Shown: positions 50,222 to 59,155, counted from the first letter of the stretch. The stretch: 64,000 bases of DNA from Planosporangium mesophilum (GCF_016863255.1 NZ_BOON01000053.1:1-64000), one strand, 5' to 3'. Notes: a model not told the origin generated them from the letters alone. Numbers and translations are program-made.

Positions 50222-50848
50222 GTGACCGAGCGCGTCACCGCCGATATGTGGTTCGACCCGGCCTGCCCCTGGGCTTGGATCACCTCCCGTTGGCTTCTCG
50301 AGGTGGAGCAGGTACGCCCGGTCGACATCCGCTTCCACGTGATGAGCCTCGCCGTCCTCAACGAGAACCGCGAGGAACTGCCGGAGGAGTACCGCGAGTT
50401 CCTGAAGACCGCCTGGGGGCCGGTCCGGGTGGCGATCGCCGCCGAGCGCAAGTACGGCAACGAGTCGCTACGTCCGCTGTACACCGCCATGGGCACCCGC
50501 ATCCACCTCGGCAAGGAGGAGCGGGGCCGGGCCCTGTACGAGGCGGCCCTCGCGGACGCCGGCCTGCCGGTCGAACTGGCCGCCGCGGCGGAGTCCAGCG
50601 AGTACGACGAGGCGCTGCGGGCCAGCCACGAGGCGGGCATGCGGCCCGTCGGGATGGACGTCGGCACGCCGGTCATCCACGTACCCGGACCCGACGGACA
50701 GCAGATCGCCTTCTTCGGACCGGTGGTCACGCCGGCGCCCAAGGGCGAAGCGGCCGGCCGGCTGTGGGACGGCACTCTGCTCGTCGCCGGTACCCCCGGA
50801 TTCTTCGAGCTGAAGCGGACGCGCGACGTCCCGCCGTCATTTGAGTAA
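50222..50848 (+). CDS. DsbA-like thioredoxin-fold protein (Rv2466c type) with CPWA site
   Basis: The 208-residue protein matches the mycothiol/mycoredoxin-linked oxidoreductase Rv2466c (FHVMSLAVLNENREELP, AWGPVRVAIAAE, GTPVIHV, LKRTR). The active site reads Cys15-Pro-Trp-Ala18 (DPACPWAW), so the resolving cysteine of the CPWC motif is absent and the enzyme would work by a monothiol mechanism with mycothiol. The GTG has GAGGAG 7 bases upstream, and TACGTT at 50130-50135 region is a candidate -10. Confidence 0.9.
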   Translation: MTERVTADMWFDPACPWAWITSRWLLEVEQVRPVDIRFHVMSLAVLNENREELPEEYREFLKTAWGPVRVAIAAERKYGNESLRPLYTAMGTRIHLGKEERGRALYEAALADAGLPVELAAAAESSEYDEALRASHEAGMRPVGMDVGTPVIHVPGPDGQQIAFFGPVVTPAPKGEAAGRLWDGTLLVAGTPGFFELKRTRDVPPSFE

Positions 50849-50952
50849 TCCGCCACTGTCGCATTTCTCGACGTGGTGTGCGTCACGTCCGCTCATCGCG
50901 CATCGTTACTCCTCGGCGGAGGCTTTCCGCTTTTCGCGCATGAGGAGGACCG

Positions 50953-51315
50953 GTGTCGACCAGCATGGATCCGGCGCCCAGTGAGGTAACCGTCTCCGCC
51001 GAGGAGGTGGAGGGCAGCCGACCCCGCGCCTGCTGGTCGGTACGGGAGGGCGCGTGGTCCGCCGGGCTGCCCGCCGAGGTGGCCGCGCTGCTCGCCCCGC
51101 CGGTGATCGTCTCGGCCGAGGCGTTCGCCCCGACCACCGTCCGGTCGCGCCACGAGAACGGCGCGTCGGCCGGTTCGGGGCGCACGCCGCGCGACAACAG
51201 CGCGCCGGTCGCCTACGGTCCCCGGCACGCCGCGCCCGACGACGCCACGAGCCGGTTCATCACGCCCGGCCTGCACCGGCGGCTGCGCAACCGGCGCCCG
51301 GCCCACGCGGCGTAG
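50953..51315 (+). CDS. Small hypothetical protein
   Basis: The 120-residue frame has no predicted membrane segment or known domain; it is rich in Ala, Pro and Arg and ends in a basic stretch (LHRRLRNRRPAHAA). A GAGGAGGA ribosome site 4 bases before the GTG and its position between two same-strand genes support translation. An ATG four codons later is an alternative start. The function is unknown. Confidence 0.5.
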   Translation: MSTSMDPAPSEVTVSAEEVEGSRPRACWSVREGAWSAGLPAEVAALLAPPVIVSAEAFAPTTVRSRHENGASAGSGRTPRDNSAPVAYGPRHAAPDDATSRFITPGLHRRLRNRRPAHAA

Positions 51316-51372
51316 TCCTCTCGGCGGTCTGAGCGGCGCACCCCGCGCGGGAAGCGACGCTCCTCGACCGGA

Positions 51373-51378
51373 TACCGT
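51373..51378 (+). promoter_or_regulatory. Leaderless -10 box of the DUF1015 gene
   Basis: TACCGT lies 6 bases before the ATG at 51385, and no ribosome site is present, so the transcript should begin at or near the A of the start codon. Confidence 0.55.
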
Positions 51379-51384
51379 CGGCCC

Positions 51385-52608
51385 ATGACGATCGCCCACC
51401 CGATCGCCCGGGCCTGGCTGACGACCGGCGGACGCGCCGGGCAGACCACCGCGGCGCAGAACTACGACGAGTTCGCCGACGACGCCGAGATCACCGCGAT
51501 CATCGCGGCCAACCCGGCCAGCGCCCTCGCCGTCGAGATGCCCCACCGGGCGCCCGAGAGCCTGGGGCGGCCGTTCGCCGACTGCCTGCCCGACGCGGTC
51601 GCGCGGCTGGCCACGGCCAAGGCCGACGGCCACTACGCGCAGAACGACGACGTCGCCGTCGTGTACCGGATCACCTCACCCGAAGGCTCGCGCGGCTACG
51701 GCCTGTGGACGATGGTCGAGACGGCGCAGATCTCCACCAGCGCCGACGAGCCGGGCCTGGTCATCCGCAACGAGGACGTGTTCCTCGAGAAGGTCCGCGA
51801 GCGGGTCGCGCTCGCGCAGGCCACCGGCCACCTGCTCTCACCCGTACTCCTGCTCCAGACCGCGCGCGGCGACGACCTGCACGCCGCGCTCGCCTCGGCG
51901 ATCGCCGAGGCCGGCGCGCCGGCCGCCAGTGACGTCGACCCGGCCGGCCGTACCCACGAGATCTGGGCGCTCGGCGCCGATACCACCCGCGACCGGCTGC
52001 TGGACCTGGCCGGCGGTGGCGAGCTGGTGGTAGCCGACGGCAACCACCGCAGCCTGGCCGCCCAGACCGCCGGCCTGCCGCGCTTCCTCGCGGTCGTGAC
52101 GACGCCCGGCTCGGTGGCGATCCAGCCGTACAACCGGCTCGTGAGCGAGCTGGGGATGGCCCCCGCCGACCTGGTCGCGCGCCTGGCGGCGGCCGGCGCC
52201 ACGGTCACCCCGCTGGCCGGTACGACCGAGGTGCCGAACCAGGGTGGTGTGGTGCACCTGTACACGGCGGCCGGCGCCTGGGCGGTGACCTTGCCCACAG
52301 CCGGCTCGGACAGCGCGGTGGACAACCTCGACCACGCGCTCGTCGAGCGGCACCTGCTCGGCGACGCCCTCGGTCTGGAGCCGGGGGACAAGCGGATCAC
52401 CTACGTCGGGGGCGACTATCCGGCCGACTGGCTGCGCGGAGAGGTCGACTCCGGCCGCGCGGAGCTGGCCGTGCTGATCGCCCCGGTGACGGTCGGGGAC
52501 TTCGTGGCGGTCAATCTCGCCCGGCAGAAGATGCCCCGCAAGAGCACCTGGTTCACGCCCAAGGCACGGGCCGGATTGGTAGTGGCCGATCTCGCGGCCG
52601 AGGCGTGA
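51385..52608 (+). CDS. DUF1015 family protein
   Basis: The 407-residue soluble protein carries the DUF1015 core with the motif VADGNHRSLAAQ, a variant of the DGHHR signature of this family. Some members are free-serine kinases that use ATP or ADP, and others are linked to siderophore control; which activity applies here is unknown. The start is fixed by a leaderless -10 box. The downstream small membrane protein and rpiB follow on the same strand. Confidence 0.8.
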   Translation: MTIAHPIARAWLTTGGRAGQTTAAQNYDEFADDAEITAIIAANPASALAVEMPHRAPESLGRPFADCLPDAVARLATAKADGHYAQNDDVAVVYRITSPEGSRGYGLWTMVETAQISTSADEPGLVIRNEDVFLEKVRERVALAQATGHLLSPVLLLQTARGDDLHAALASAIAEAGAPAASDVDPAGRTHEIWALGADTTRDRLLDLAGGGELVVADGNHRSLAAQTAGLPRFLAVVTTPGSVAIQPYNRLVSELGMAPADLVARLAAAGATVTPLAGTTEVPNQGGVVHLYTAAGAWAVTLPTAGSDSAVDNLDHALVERHLLGDALGLEPGDKRITYVGGDYPADWLRGEVDSGRAELAVLIAPVTVGDFVAVNLARQKMPRKSTWFTPKARAGLVVADLAAEA

Positions 52609-52657
52609 GGCGTGATATACCCAGGCCGCTTCATCGAGTGGACCTGGGGGTCTGTGC

Positions 52658-52924
52658 ATGAGCTTCATCCTGACGCTGGCGGTGTTCGCCGTCGGTCTGG
52701 GGCTGTACGCGGCGGCGGCGCTGATGTTCGACCGGCGCCGTGTGCTGTACGGGTGGCGCGCCGCCCGCTCCGCGGAGGCGGCCGAGACGCCCGTACCGAG
52801 CGGCCGCGCGGCCACGCTGGTACGGGCGGTCACCGCATTGCCGCCGTCCGTGACGATCCTCATCGTCCTTGTGATCGGCACGATCTTGATGCTTGGCTCG
52901 TGCGCGGGCCTGATCCTCTGGTGA
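52658..52924 (+). CDS. Small two-helix membrane protein
   Basis: The 88-residue protein has two membrane segments (about 4-24 and 66-87) joined by a basic cytoplasmic loop with RRRVLYGWRAARS. No family is recognised. The ATG follows a G-rich stretch, and the gene ends 13 bases before rpiB, so the two may be cotranscribed. Confidence 0.65.
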   Translation: MSFILTLAVFAVGLGLYAAAALMFDRRRVLYGWRAARSAEAAETPVPSGRAATLVRAVTALPPSVTILIVLVIGTILMLGSCAGLILW

Positions 52925-52937
52925 AAGACTCTGTCGC

Positions 52938-53405
52938 ATGCGCGTTTACCTGGGCTCCGACCACGCCGGCTACGAACTGAAGGTGCATCTCGCCAGCCAC
53001 CTCGGCACGCAGGGGTACGAGGTGGTCGACGTGGGGCCGTCCAGCTTCGACCCCGACGACGACTACCCGGCCTTCTGCCTGCACACGGGCGCCCGGGTGG
53101 TGGCCGACCCCGGCTCACTGGGGGTGGTGGTCGGCGGCTCCGGCAACGGCGAGCAGATCGCCGCGAACAAGGTCCCCGGCGTACGCGCGGCGCTGGCCTG
53201 GAGCGTCGAGACGGCGCGACTGGCCCGCGAGCACAACGACGCCAACGTGGCGGGGGTCGGCGCCCGGATGCACACCCTCGACGAGGCGACCGAGATCGTC
53301 ACGGCATTCCTGACCACGCCGTTCTCCGGCGGCGAGCGGCACGTACGGCGGATCTCCCAGATCGCCGAGTACGAGAAGACCCACGAGCTTCCCCCACTGC
53401 CCTAG
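52938..53405 (+). CDS. rpiB: Ribose-5-phosphate isomerase B
   Basis: RpiB interconverts ribose 5-phosphate and ribulose 5-phosphate in the pentose phosphate pathway. The 155-residue protein has VYLGSDHAGYELK with the phosphate- and ring-opening residues and VVGGSGNGEQIAANK, in which Glu72 replaces the catalytic cysteine of enterobacterial RpiB, as in the actinobacterial type. It is close to the Rv2465c position. A hairpin follows. Confidence 0.95.
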   Translation: MRVYLGSDHAGYELKVHLASHLGTQGYEVVDVGPSSFDPDDDYPAFCLHTGARVVADPGSLGVVVGGSGNGEQIAANKVPGVRAALAWSVETARLAREHNDANVAGVGARMHTLDEATEIVTAFLTTPFSGGERHVRRISQIAEYEKTHELPPLP

Positions 53406-53419
53406 TTCATCGAACCTGG

Positions 53420-53451
53420 ACACCTGGGCCGGCTACACGCGGCCCAGGTGT
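53420..53451. terminator. Hairpin terminator between convergent rpiB and the unknown repeat protein
   Basis: Arms ACACCTGGGCC and GGCCCAGGTGT pair over 11 bases around a 10-base loop. It begins 15 bases after the rpiB stop and ends 7 bases before the other stop. Confidence 0.75.
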
Positions 53452-53457
53452 TCAGGA

Positions 53458-54105
53458 TCAATGGCGGGGGGAGCGGGGCGGCAGGTCCTCGCGGGGCACC
53501 CAGCCGCGGCGGACGATGACCAACTCCTCCTCGGCCGCCACCAGGTCGGCCTCGGTCGGCCGTGCGGCGTCCCGGGCCCGTAGCGCCGCCCCGATGCTCA
53601 CCTGCGACGAGCCGCCACCGACGAGGCCACGCAGCCCCCGCTCGGTCTGCGCCTCGTCGGTCAGCCGCCCGGGACCGGCCGGATCCCCGGTCAACTCCGG
53701 CTTGTCGCTCTTGTCGCCTCCGGGCTCGCCGCGCCCGCTGCCGGGCTCGCCGCGCCCGCTGCCGGGCTCGCCGCGCCCGCCGGTCGCGGCCGGGCGCTTC
53801 CGGGCGGTACCGGCCTCCGGCTCGTCGTCCTCGGGATCGGCCACCTCGGCGGTGATCGCGAACGCGCCGCCCCGTTCGGCGAGGTCGTTCGGCGTGGCGA
53901 CGCGCGGTGTCACCCCGGGCGCCGCCGGACCCGCGTCACCGGACCCGGGGGCCGGACCGCTGACCGGCTCCATGACCGGCCCGCTTGCCGGTTCGCCGGC
54001 CAGGCCGCTGCCCTGCCCACCTGCCTGTCGCGCGCCGGCCGAAGGGCCGGTCGCCTCGCCGGGCCGTTGTCGCCTTGTCCGTCGGCGGCGCCGCTCCGTC
54101 CCCAT
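53458..54105 (-). CDS. Low-complexity protein with GEPGSGR repeats
   Basis: The 215-residue protein has an arginine-rich start (RRRRRTRRQR), a Gly-, Pro- and Ala-rich middle and a more ordered C-terminus (QVSIGAALRARDAARPTEADLVAAEEELVIVRRGWVPR). The middle contains GEPGSGR repeated from 21-bp DNA units at about 53729-53781. No domain is recognised and most of it is probably disordered. It lies 9 bases after the Eis-like gene, likely in the same transcript. Confidence 0.6.
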   Translation of the reverse strand: MGTERRRRRTRRQRPGEATGPSAGARQAGGQGSGLAGEPASGPVMEPVSGPAPGSGDAGPAAPGVTPRVATPNDLAERGGAFAITAEVADPEDDEPEAGTARKRPAATGGRGEPGSGRGEPGSGRGEPGGDKSDKPELTGDPAGPGRLTDEAQTERGLRGLVGGGSSQVSIGAALRARDAARPTEADLVAAEEELVIVRRGWVPREDLPPRSPRH

Positions 54106-54114
54106 CCCCGGACC

Positions 54115-55350
54115 CTAGAAGATTTCCAGCGCCGACGGTTGGCGCTGCCAGCCGAACGCCGCCGCGGTCGCGGTGACGGCTCCGGGACGCAGTTCGCGTA
54201 CGCGGCCCGCCGCCACCAGCGCGCCGAGCGCCGTCCCACCCAGGTACAGCGCCCCCAGGTCGGCCACGTCGCACGCCAGGTCCGCCGCGTCCGTCGTCGC
54301 GGTACAGGTCGCACCGTTCGCGTCGCCGGTCAGCCGCCAGCGGCCGGCGTTGTCGGGTAGCAGGGCGTCGGTGACCTCCAGCACGACGTCGACCGGCGCC
54401 GCGTACCGGCGGGCCGACAGCGCGGCCGGCACGTCCACCACCCGTACCCACAGCGAGTCGCTCACCCGCTCGCCGAGTGCCCGGGGCTCGTTGACCAGGT
54501 AACGCAGCGGCTCGTCGGTCGCGCCGAACCCGTACTGGACGGTCCGGGTCAGGTCGACCGAGAACAGGAACTCCCACAGCGCCAGGTAGGCCTCGGGCGT
54601 CACGGCGACCACCTCGGCCACCTGGACCTTGCCCTTCGGGCCGGTCTCGTCCCAGTCGCCCTTGCGCCGCCACAGCGCGTACCCGTCCGGGCCGTCGTGC
54701 GACTCGAACAGCAGCGCCCGCCACTCGGTGCAGCCCTGCCGGCGGCTCGGTGGGTCGGCCAGCCGGCGACCCCACCAGTTCTCGTCGCGGCTCGACCAGC
54801 CCGGCCGCTCGGCGCGCACCCGCTCGTACACCTGCTGTAGGTCTTTTCTGGCCTGCTCCGGGGTGCTGTCGCGCAGGCGGCCCGCCGCCGGGTCGGCCGA
54901 CCGGTTCAGCCGTACCTCGCGCTTGTCGGCCGTGAGCAGGTGGCGCATGCCCGCCAGCCCGTACCCGAACCGCTGGTAGATCCGGCCCTCGCTGGCCCAC
55001 AGCATCGCGATCGGCTCGCCACCCTCACGGATCTGGCGCAGCTGGTGGGTCATGAGCCGGGTCAGCAGGCCCCGCCTGCGGTGCGTGGGGCGGACTCCGA
55101 CCAGCGTGACGTGGGCCGCCGGCACGACGCCGCCGGGCACCGTCACCTCCCGGGTGTACACCCCGGCGTGCGCGACGGTCCCGTCGTCGTGGTCGATGAC
55201 GTGGGACCGCGTCGGCTCGAAGACCAGCCGGTTCCCCTCGAGTTCCGCCTCGGGGAAGTCCTCCCCGAACGCGGCCCGGAGAACATCGAAGGCAGCGTGG
55301 AAGTCGTCGATCGACTCGAGGGTGCGCAGGCGGTACGGGTCAGTGGTCAC
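54115..55350 (-). CDS. Eis-like GNAT N-acetyltransferase
   Basis: The 411-residue protein has the Eis architecture: an N-terminal GNAT domain with the acetyl-CoA loop VGVRPTHRRRGLLTRL, a second degenerate GNAT domain (about 150-300), and an SCP2-like C-terminal domain that ends EIF. In Eis the C-terminal carboxylate acts as catalytic base, and a terminal Phe is conserved. Eis proteins acetylate amines, including aminoglycosides. The GTG start has a TAGACA element 6 bases upstream. The natural substrate is not known. Confidence 0.88.
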   Translation of the reverse strand: MTTDPYRLRTLESIDDFHAAFDVLRAAFGEDFPEAELEGNRLVFEPTRSHVIDHDDGTVAHAGVYTREVTVPGGVVPAAHVTLVGVRPTHRRRGLLTRLMTHQLRQIREGGEPIAMLWASEGRIYQRFGYGLAGMRHLLTADKREVRLNRSADPAAGRLRDSTPEQARKDLQQVYERVRAERPGWSSRDENWWGRRLADPPSRRQGCTEWRALLFESHDGPDGYALWRRKGDWDETGPKGKVQVAEVVAVTPEAYLALWEFLFSVDLTRTVQYGFGATDEPLRYLVNEPRALGERVSDSLWVRVVDVPAALSARRYAAPVDVVLEVTDALLPDNAGRWRLTGDANGATCTATTDAADLACDVADLGALYLGGTALGALVAAGRVRELRPGAVTATAAAFGWQRQPSALEIF

Positions 55351-55431
55351 CGGCTCTGTCTACCCGTCCCGCCTGTCGACCGCGAGGCATTTGCCGGACC
55401 GCTACGCTGAGGTTCGCTTCGGGGAGGTTGG

Positions 55432-57243
55432 ATGACTGCGAACGGTACGCGGTTGCTGGATCTCGTGTGTGGTCCGGCCGGTCCGCTGCCGGAGACGTAC
55501 CAGCGGTACCAGCTCGTGGCGCACCTCGGCTCCGGGGGACAGGCCGATGTGTACCGTGCCGTACGGCTGTGCGGGGGAGTGACGTCCGCGCCGCTGACGG
55601 TCAAGGTCTTCCGGGTCGACCCGCGCCGACCGCTCGTCGACGAGCTTCGCTCCTGGGACAAGGGCGATGCCGCCCTCATGGACCTCAACAACCGGGGCGT
55701 CCAGGCGATCTGCCGCCGGGCCGACGGCTTCTACGGGCCACCGCCGCACCGCCCGGGCCAGCCCCCGGAAGACGGCGACGCGGTGCCCTACCAGGTGTAC
55801 GACTACCTGCACGGGGTCAACCTGCGCGAGTACGTGGTCAACCGGGCCGGGTTGGCAGACGGGGCCCGCCGGCTCAACGCCGTCACCGCGCTGGCCACGC
55901 TCGCCGGCGTCCTGCGCGCGCTGCACCACCCGCAGGAGTCCGGGGCCACCCCGGTGCTGCACATGGACGTCAAACCGTCCAACGTCATGGTGCTCGCCAC
56001 CGGCGAGGTGAAGCTGATCGACTTCACCGGGGCCCGGTACTGGCGGCCCGAGGAGATCACCCAGATCGCGTACACGCCGGAGTCCGGTGGCCCGGAGGCC
56101 TTCGGCGGCGTCTCCCAGGTTGGACCCGCGTACGACGTGCACGGCTTCGGCGCCGTCGCCTACTTCCTGGTCACCGGTGAGTACCCGCGCGAGCCCGGTC
56201 GCCAGTCCGCGGGCGGCGAGGAGTCGCCGCCGGCCTGGAGCGTGCTCCGGCGCCACCACGTACTGGAGCAGGTGCCCGCGCTGCGCGACCACCTGCACCA
56301 GATCCTCGCCGACCGGCCCGCCGACCGGCCGAGCACGCTCGAGCTGTCGGGGTGGCTGGAGCGCCTCGCCGACCTGGTGCGCCGCAGCGACACCCCGGAC
56401 GTCGGGGTCGACTGGGGTGAGCAGGAGACGGCGCGCATCATCGGCCGGGCCAGGCCGCGGCCGCCGGTTGCCGGTACCGAGACCGACGCGTTCCAGCGGA
56501 TCGAGAAGCTGGAGCGCGAGCTGGTCGAGCTGCGCGGCGCCCTCGGTAGCCACGAGCAACCGGCCACCCGGGTGGCCGGGCCGGCGGTGAACGGCTCCGC
56601 CGGTACCGCACCCACCAAGCTGGCGCACCAGCCCCCGACCAGGGCGCTGGACGGCCCCACCGGCGAGCAGCAGCGGGTACCGGCGACCCGACCGGTGTCA
56701 CCCGCGCCGGCTCCCACCGCCGTTGCCGGGCCGGCGCCCGCTTCCCCTGCTGGCGCCGGGGCGACCTCGGCTTCCCCGGCCGGTACGGGCCCGGCGTCGC
56801 CGCAGATCCGCGGCCGGGCGAGCGTGCCACAGCCCAAGCGCATGGACCCCACCGATTCGATGGTCGGACCGGACCAGGAGCGTCCGGACTGGCCGCAGCG
56901 CCCCCGCGAGGCGCCAGGGGTGTGGAAGCGCGGCTGGGAGCTGTCCGGGATCGGGGCGTTCTTCGCGTTCATCTGCTGGGGCATCTGGGCGGCGAGCGCG
57001 CACGGCCGGTTGGGCGTCCCGCTGCTGGCGTTCTGTCTGGTACTGGTCGTCGCGGCCGGCGTCTTCGTCGTCATCCGGCTGCTGGGCCGGCTGGTGCTGG
57101 TGCAGCGGCTGGGCCGGGTACGTCGCAGCGCCCGGGGCGCCCACGCGGTCACCGGCCTGTTCCTGGTCGCGGCGGGGATCGCCTACCTGAAGCAGACGCC
57201 GTGGGTGGTCAGTCTGTACGGCTGGCTGAGCGGCACGTCCTGA
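55432..57243 (+). CDS. Atypical serine/threonine protein kinase with C-terminal membrane domain
   Basis: The 603-residue protein has a kinase domain with glycine loop GSGGQADVY (33-41), Lys58 in LTVKVF, a catalytic loop His177-Met-Asp179 with Lys181 and Asn184 (HMDVKPSN), and the metal Asp197 in DFT rather than DFG. An insert of about 25 residues precedes the hinge. A coiled segment near 355-375 and a Pro- and Ala-rich linker lead to three membrane helices at about 508-600. The layout differs from PknB-type kinases, which have a single membrane helix. Its substrates are unknown. GGGAGG precedes the ATG. Confidence 0.85.
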   Translation: MTANGTRLLDLVCGPAGPLPETYQRYQLVAHLGSGGQADVYRAVRLCGGVTSAPLTVKVFRVDPRRPLVDELRSWDKGDAALMDLNNRGVQAICRRADGFYGPPPHRPGQPPEDGDAVPYQVYDYLHGVNLREYVVNRAGLADGARRLNAVTALATLAGVLRALHHPQESGATPVLHMDVKPSNVMVLATGEVKLIDFTGARYWRPEEITQIAYTPESGGPEAFGGVSQVGPAYDVHGFGAVAYFLVTGEYPREPGRQSAGGEESPPAWSVLRRHHVLEQVPALRDHLHQILADRPADRPSTLELSGWLERLADLVRRSDTPDVGVDWGEQETARIIGRARPRPPVAGTETDAFQRIEKLERELVELRGALGSHEQPATRVAGPAVNGSAGTAPTKLAHQPPTRALDGPTGEQQRVPATRPVSPAPAPTAVAGPAPASPAGAGATSASPAGTGPASPQIRGRASVPQPKRMDPTDSMVGPDQERPDWPQRPREAPGVWKRGWELSGIGAFFAFICWGIWAASAHGRLGVPLLAFCLVLVVAAGVFVVIRLLGRLVLVQRLGRVRRSARGAHAVTGLFLVAAGIAYLKQTPWVVSLYGWLSGTS

Positions 57244-57248
57244 CGACA

Positions 57249-57288
57249 ACGGCCCAGGTCCGGCGATCGTGCCGGTTGCCTGGGCCGT
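57249..57288. terminator. Hairpin terminator after the kinase gene
   Basis: An outer 10-bp stem ACGGCCCAGG and an inner CCGGC stem with small bulges form a long hairpin 5 bases after the kinase stop and just beyond the 3' end of the convergent tRNA-Gly. Confidence 0.75.
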
Positions 57289-57294
57289 GGTACG

Positions 57295-57368
57295 TGGAGC
57301 GGGCGACGAGAATCGAACTCGCACCGTCAGTTTGGAAGACTGAAGCTCTGCCATTGAGCTACGCCCGC
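57295..57368 (-). tRNA. tRNA-Gly (anticodon TCC)
   Basis: The minus strand folds with acceptor GCGGGCG/CGCCCGC, D arm AGCTCAATGGCAGAGCT, anticodon loop CTTCCAA (anticodon TCC), T arm GCGAGTTCGATTCTCGT and an encoded CCA after discriminator T. It reads GGA and GGG. Confidence 0.96.
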
Positions 57369-57531
57369 GTCGCCGCGCGACATGCGCGGCGCGACCAAGA
57401 GTACCGAATGCCGACACCCCCGTGCGCGGGGGTTGGCGGGGCGTGATCGTGGTAGCGGGGCGGGAGACGGTCGTAGGAGGACGGGCGGCGCGACGCGAGG
57501 TGACCGGAACGCATACACTTCACGTCGCCAC

Positions 57532-57605
57532 CGGGGTGTGGCGCAGCTTGGTAGCGCACTCGCTTTGGGAGCGAGGGGCCGTGGGTTCAAATCCCGCCAC
57601 CCCGA
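57532..57605 (+). tRNA. tRNA-Pro (anticodon TGG)
   Basis: The cloverleaf has acceptor CGGGGTG/CACCCCG, D arm GCGCAGCTTGGTAGCGC, anticodon loop TTTGGGA (anticodon TGG) between CTCGC and GCGAG, and T arm GTGGGTTCAAATCCCGC. The CCA end is not encoded. A TACACT at 57514-57519 is a candidate -10 box. Confidence 0.95.
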
Positions 57606-57725
57606 CCGAGACCGCCGGCGGTCCCCCGCCGGCGGGGTGCCAGCCCGCCCGTAACCACCTTGGCGCGGCTCGCCTAGACTTTTTGCGGCCGATGCGGCCC
57701 CATCCGTCACATACGAGGAGCACCT

Positions 57726-59084
57726 GTGAAGAGCACCGTCGAGACTCTCAGCCCGACCCGCGTGCGGCTGGCCATCGAGGTGCCGTTCGCCGAGCTCGAA
57801 CCGAGCCTCAAGAAGGCGTACCGCGAGATCGGTTCGCAGGTCACCATCCCCGGCTTCCGGCGCGGCAAGGTGCCGACCGCCGTGATCGACCAGCGGGTGG
57901 GCCGGGGCGCCGTGCTGAACGAGGCCGTGCAGGACGCCATCCCCACCCAGTTCCTCGCCGCCGTACGGGAGCACGAGGTCAAGACGCTCGGCCGCCCCGA
58001 GGTGGAGATCACCGAGTTCACCGACGGCGCGCCGCTGAAGTTCACCGCCGACGTCGACGTACGCCCGGAGATCACCCTGCCGAACCTCGATGACATCGAG
58101 GTGACCGTCGACGAGATCCAGATCGGTGACCAGGAGATCGACGAGCAGCTCGGCGGCCTGCGTGACCGCTTCGCCACGCTCAAGACCGTCGAGCGGGCCG
58201 CCGCCAACGGCGACTACGTGCAGCTCGACCTGAACGCGACGGTCGACGGCGAAGAGGTGCCGGGCGGCAGCGCGACCAACGTCTCGCACGAGGTGGGCAG
58301 CGGTCAGCTGCTGCCGGGCCTGGACGACGTCCTGGTGGGCATGTCCGCGGACGAGTCGAACACCTTCACCACCGAGCTCGTCGGCGGCGAGTACGCCGGC
58401 CGCGAGGCCGAGGTGGCGGTGACCGTCCGCACGGTCAAGGAGAAGCAGCTTCCCGAGCTCGACGACGACTTCGCCCAGCTCGCGAGCGAGTTCGACACGC
58501 TGGATGAGCTGCGTGCGGACCTTCGCAGCCGGCTGGAGCGGGTCAAGCGGGTCGAGCAGCTCTACGACGCCCGGGACAAGGCCCTGAAGGCCATCGTCGA
58601 GGCGGCGGATGTGCCGGCGCCCGAGGGTGTCGTGCGCGAGGAGGTCGAGCAGCGCAAGGAGGCGATGAACGACCAGCTCCAGCGCATCGGCGCGTCGATG
58701 GAGCAGTACCTGGAGGCCGAGGGCAAGAGCCAGGACGACATCGACCAGGAGCTGTCCGACGCCGCGGTCGAGGGCGTACGGATCCAGCTCGTCCTCGACA
58801 CCCTCGCGGACGCCGAGCAGGTCGAGGTCTCCGACGACGAGTTCGGCCACGAGATCGTCCACCGGGCGCAGCGCGCCGGCGTCTCGCCGCAGCAGTACTA
58901 CGACCAGCTCGTCCGGTCGGGCATGGCCGCCGCCGTCTTCGGTGACGTCCGTCGCGGCAAGGCGTTGGCCCGGGTCATGGAGCAGGTCAAGATCACTGAC
59001 AGTGCGGGCAACGCGCTGTCCCTCGACGACCTCCGTGGCTCCGCCGGCGAGGGCGACGAGCACGACCACGACCACGACCACTAG
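57726..59084 (+). CDS. tig: Trigger factor
   Basis: Trigger factor is the ribosome-bound chaperone and prolyl isomerase that meets nascent chains. The 452-residue protein has the ribosome-binding signature GFRRGKVP near residue 41-48, an FKBP-type PPIase domain at about 155-240 and the long helical C-terminal arms. It ends in an acidic His- and Asp-rich tail (HDHDHDH) that could bind metal, as in several actinobacterial homologues. The GTG has GAGGAG 5 bases upstream. tig-clpP1-clpP2 order is conserved; a hairpin separates tig from clpP1. Confidence 0.96.
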   Translation: MKSTVETLSPTRVRLAIEVPFAELEPSLKKAYREIGSQVTIPGFRRGKVPTAVIDQRVGRGAVLNEAVQDAIPTQFLAAVREHEVKTLGRPEVEITEFTDGAPLKFTADVDVRPEITLPNLDDIEVTVDEIQIGDQEIDEQLGGLRDRFATLKTVERAAANGDYVQLDLNATVDGEEVPGGSATNVSHEVGSGQLLPGLDDVLVGMSADESNTFTTELVGGEYAGREAEVAVTVRTVKEKQLPELDDDFAQLASEFDTLDELRADLRSRLERVKRVEQLYDARDKALKAIVEAADVPAPEGVVREEVEQRKEAMNDQLQRIGASMEQYLEAEGKSQDDIDQELSDAAVEGVRIQLVLDTLADAEQVEVSDDEFGHEIVHRAQRAGVSPQQYYDQLVRSGMAAAVFGDVRRGKALARVMEQVKITDSAGNALSLDDLRGSAGEGDEHDHDHDH

Positions 59085-59098
59085 AGCTGACATTTGAC

Positions 59099-59130
59099 CA
59101 CGTCACACCCGCCCCGGCGGGTGCGACGTG
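59099..59130 (+). terminator. Hairpin terminator after tig
   Basis: Arms CACGTCaCACCCGCC and GGCGGGTGcGACGTG pair over 15 positions with one mismatch around a CC loop, followed by TTT. It begins 15 bases after the tig stop. Confidence 0.85.
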
Positions 59131-59155
59131 TTTCATCCACGGGAACGGCGGGCAG

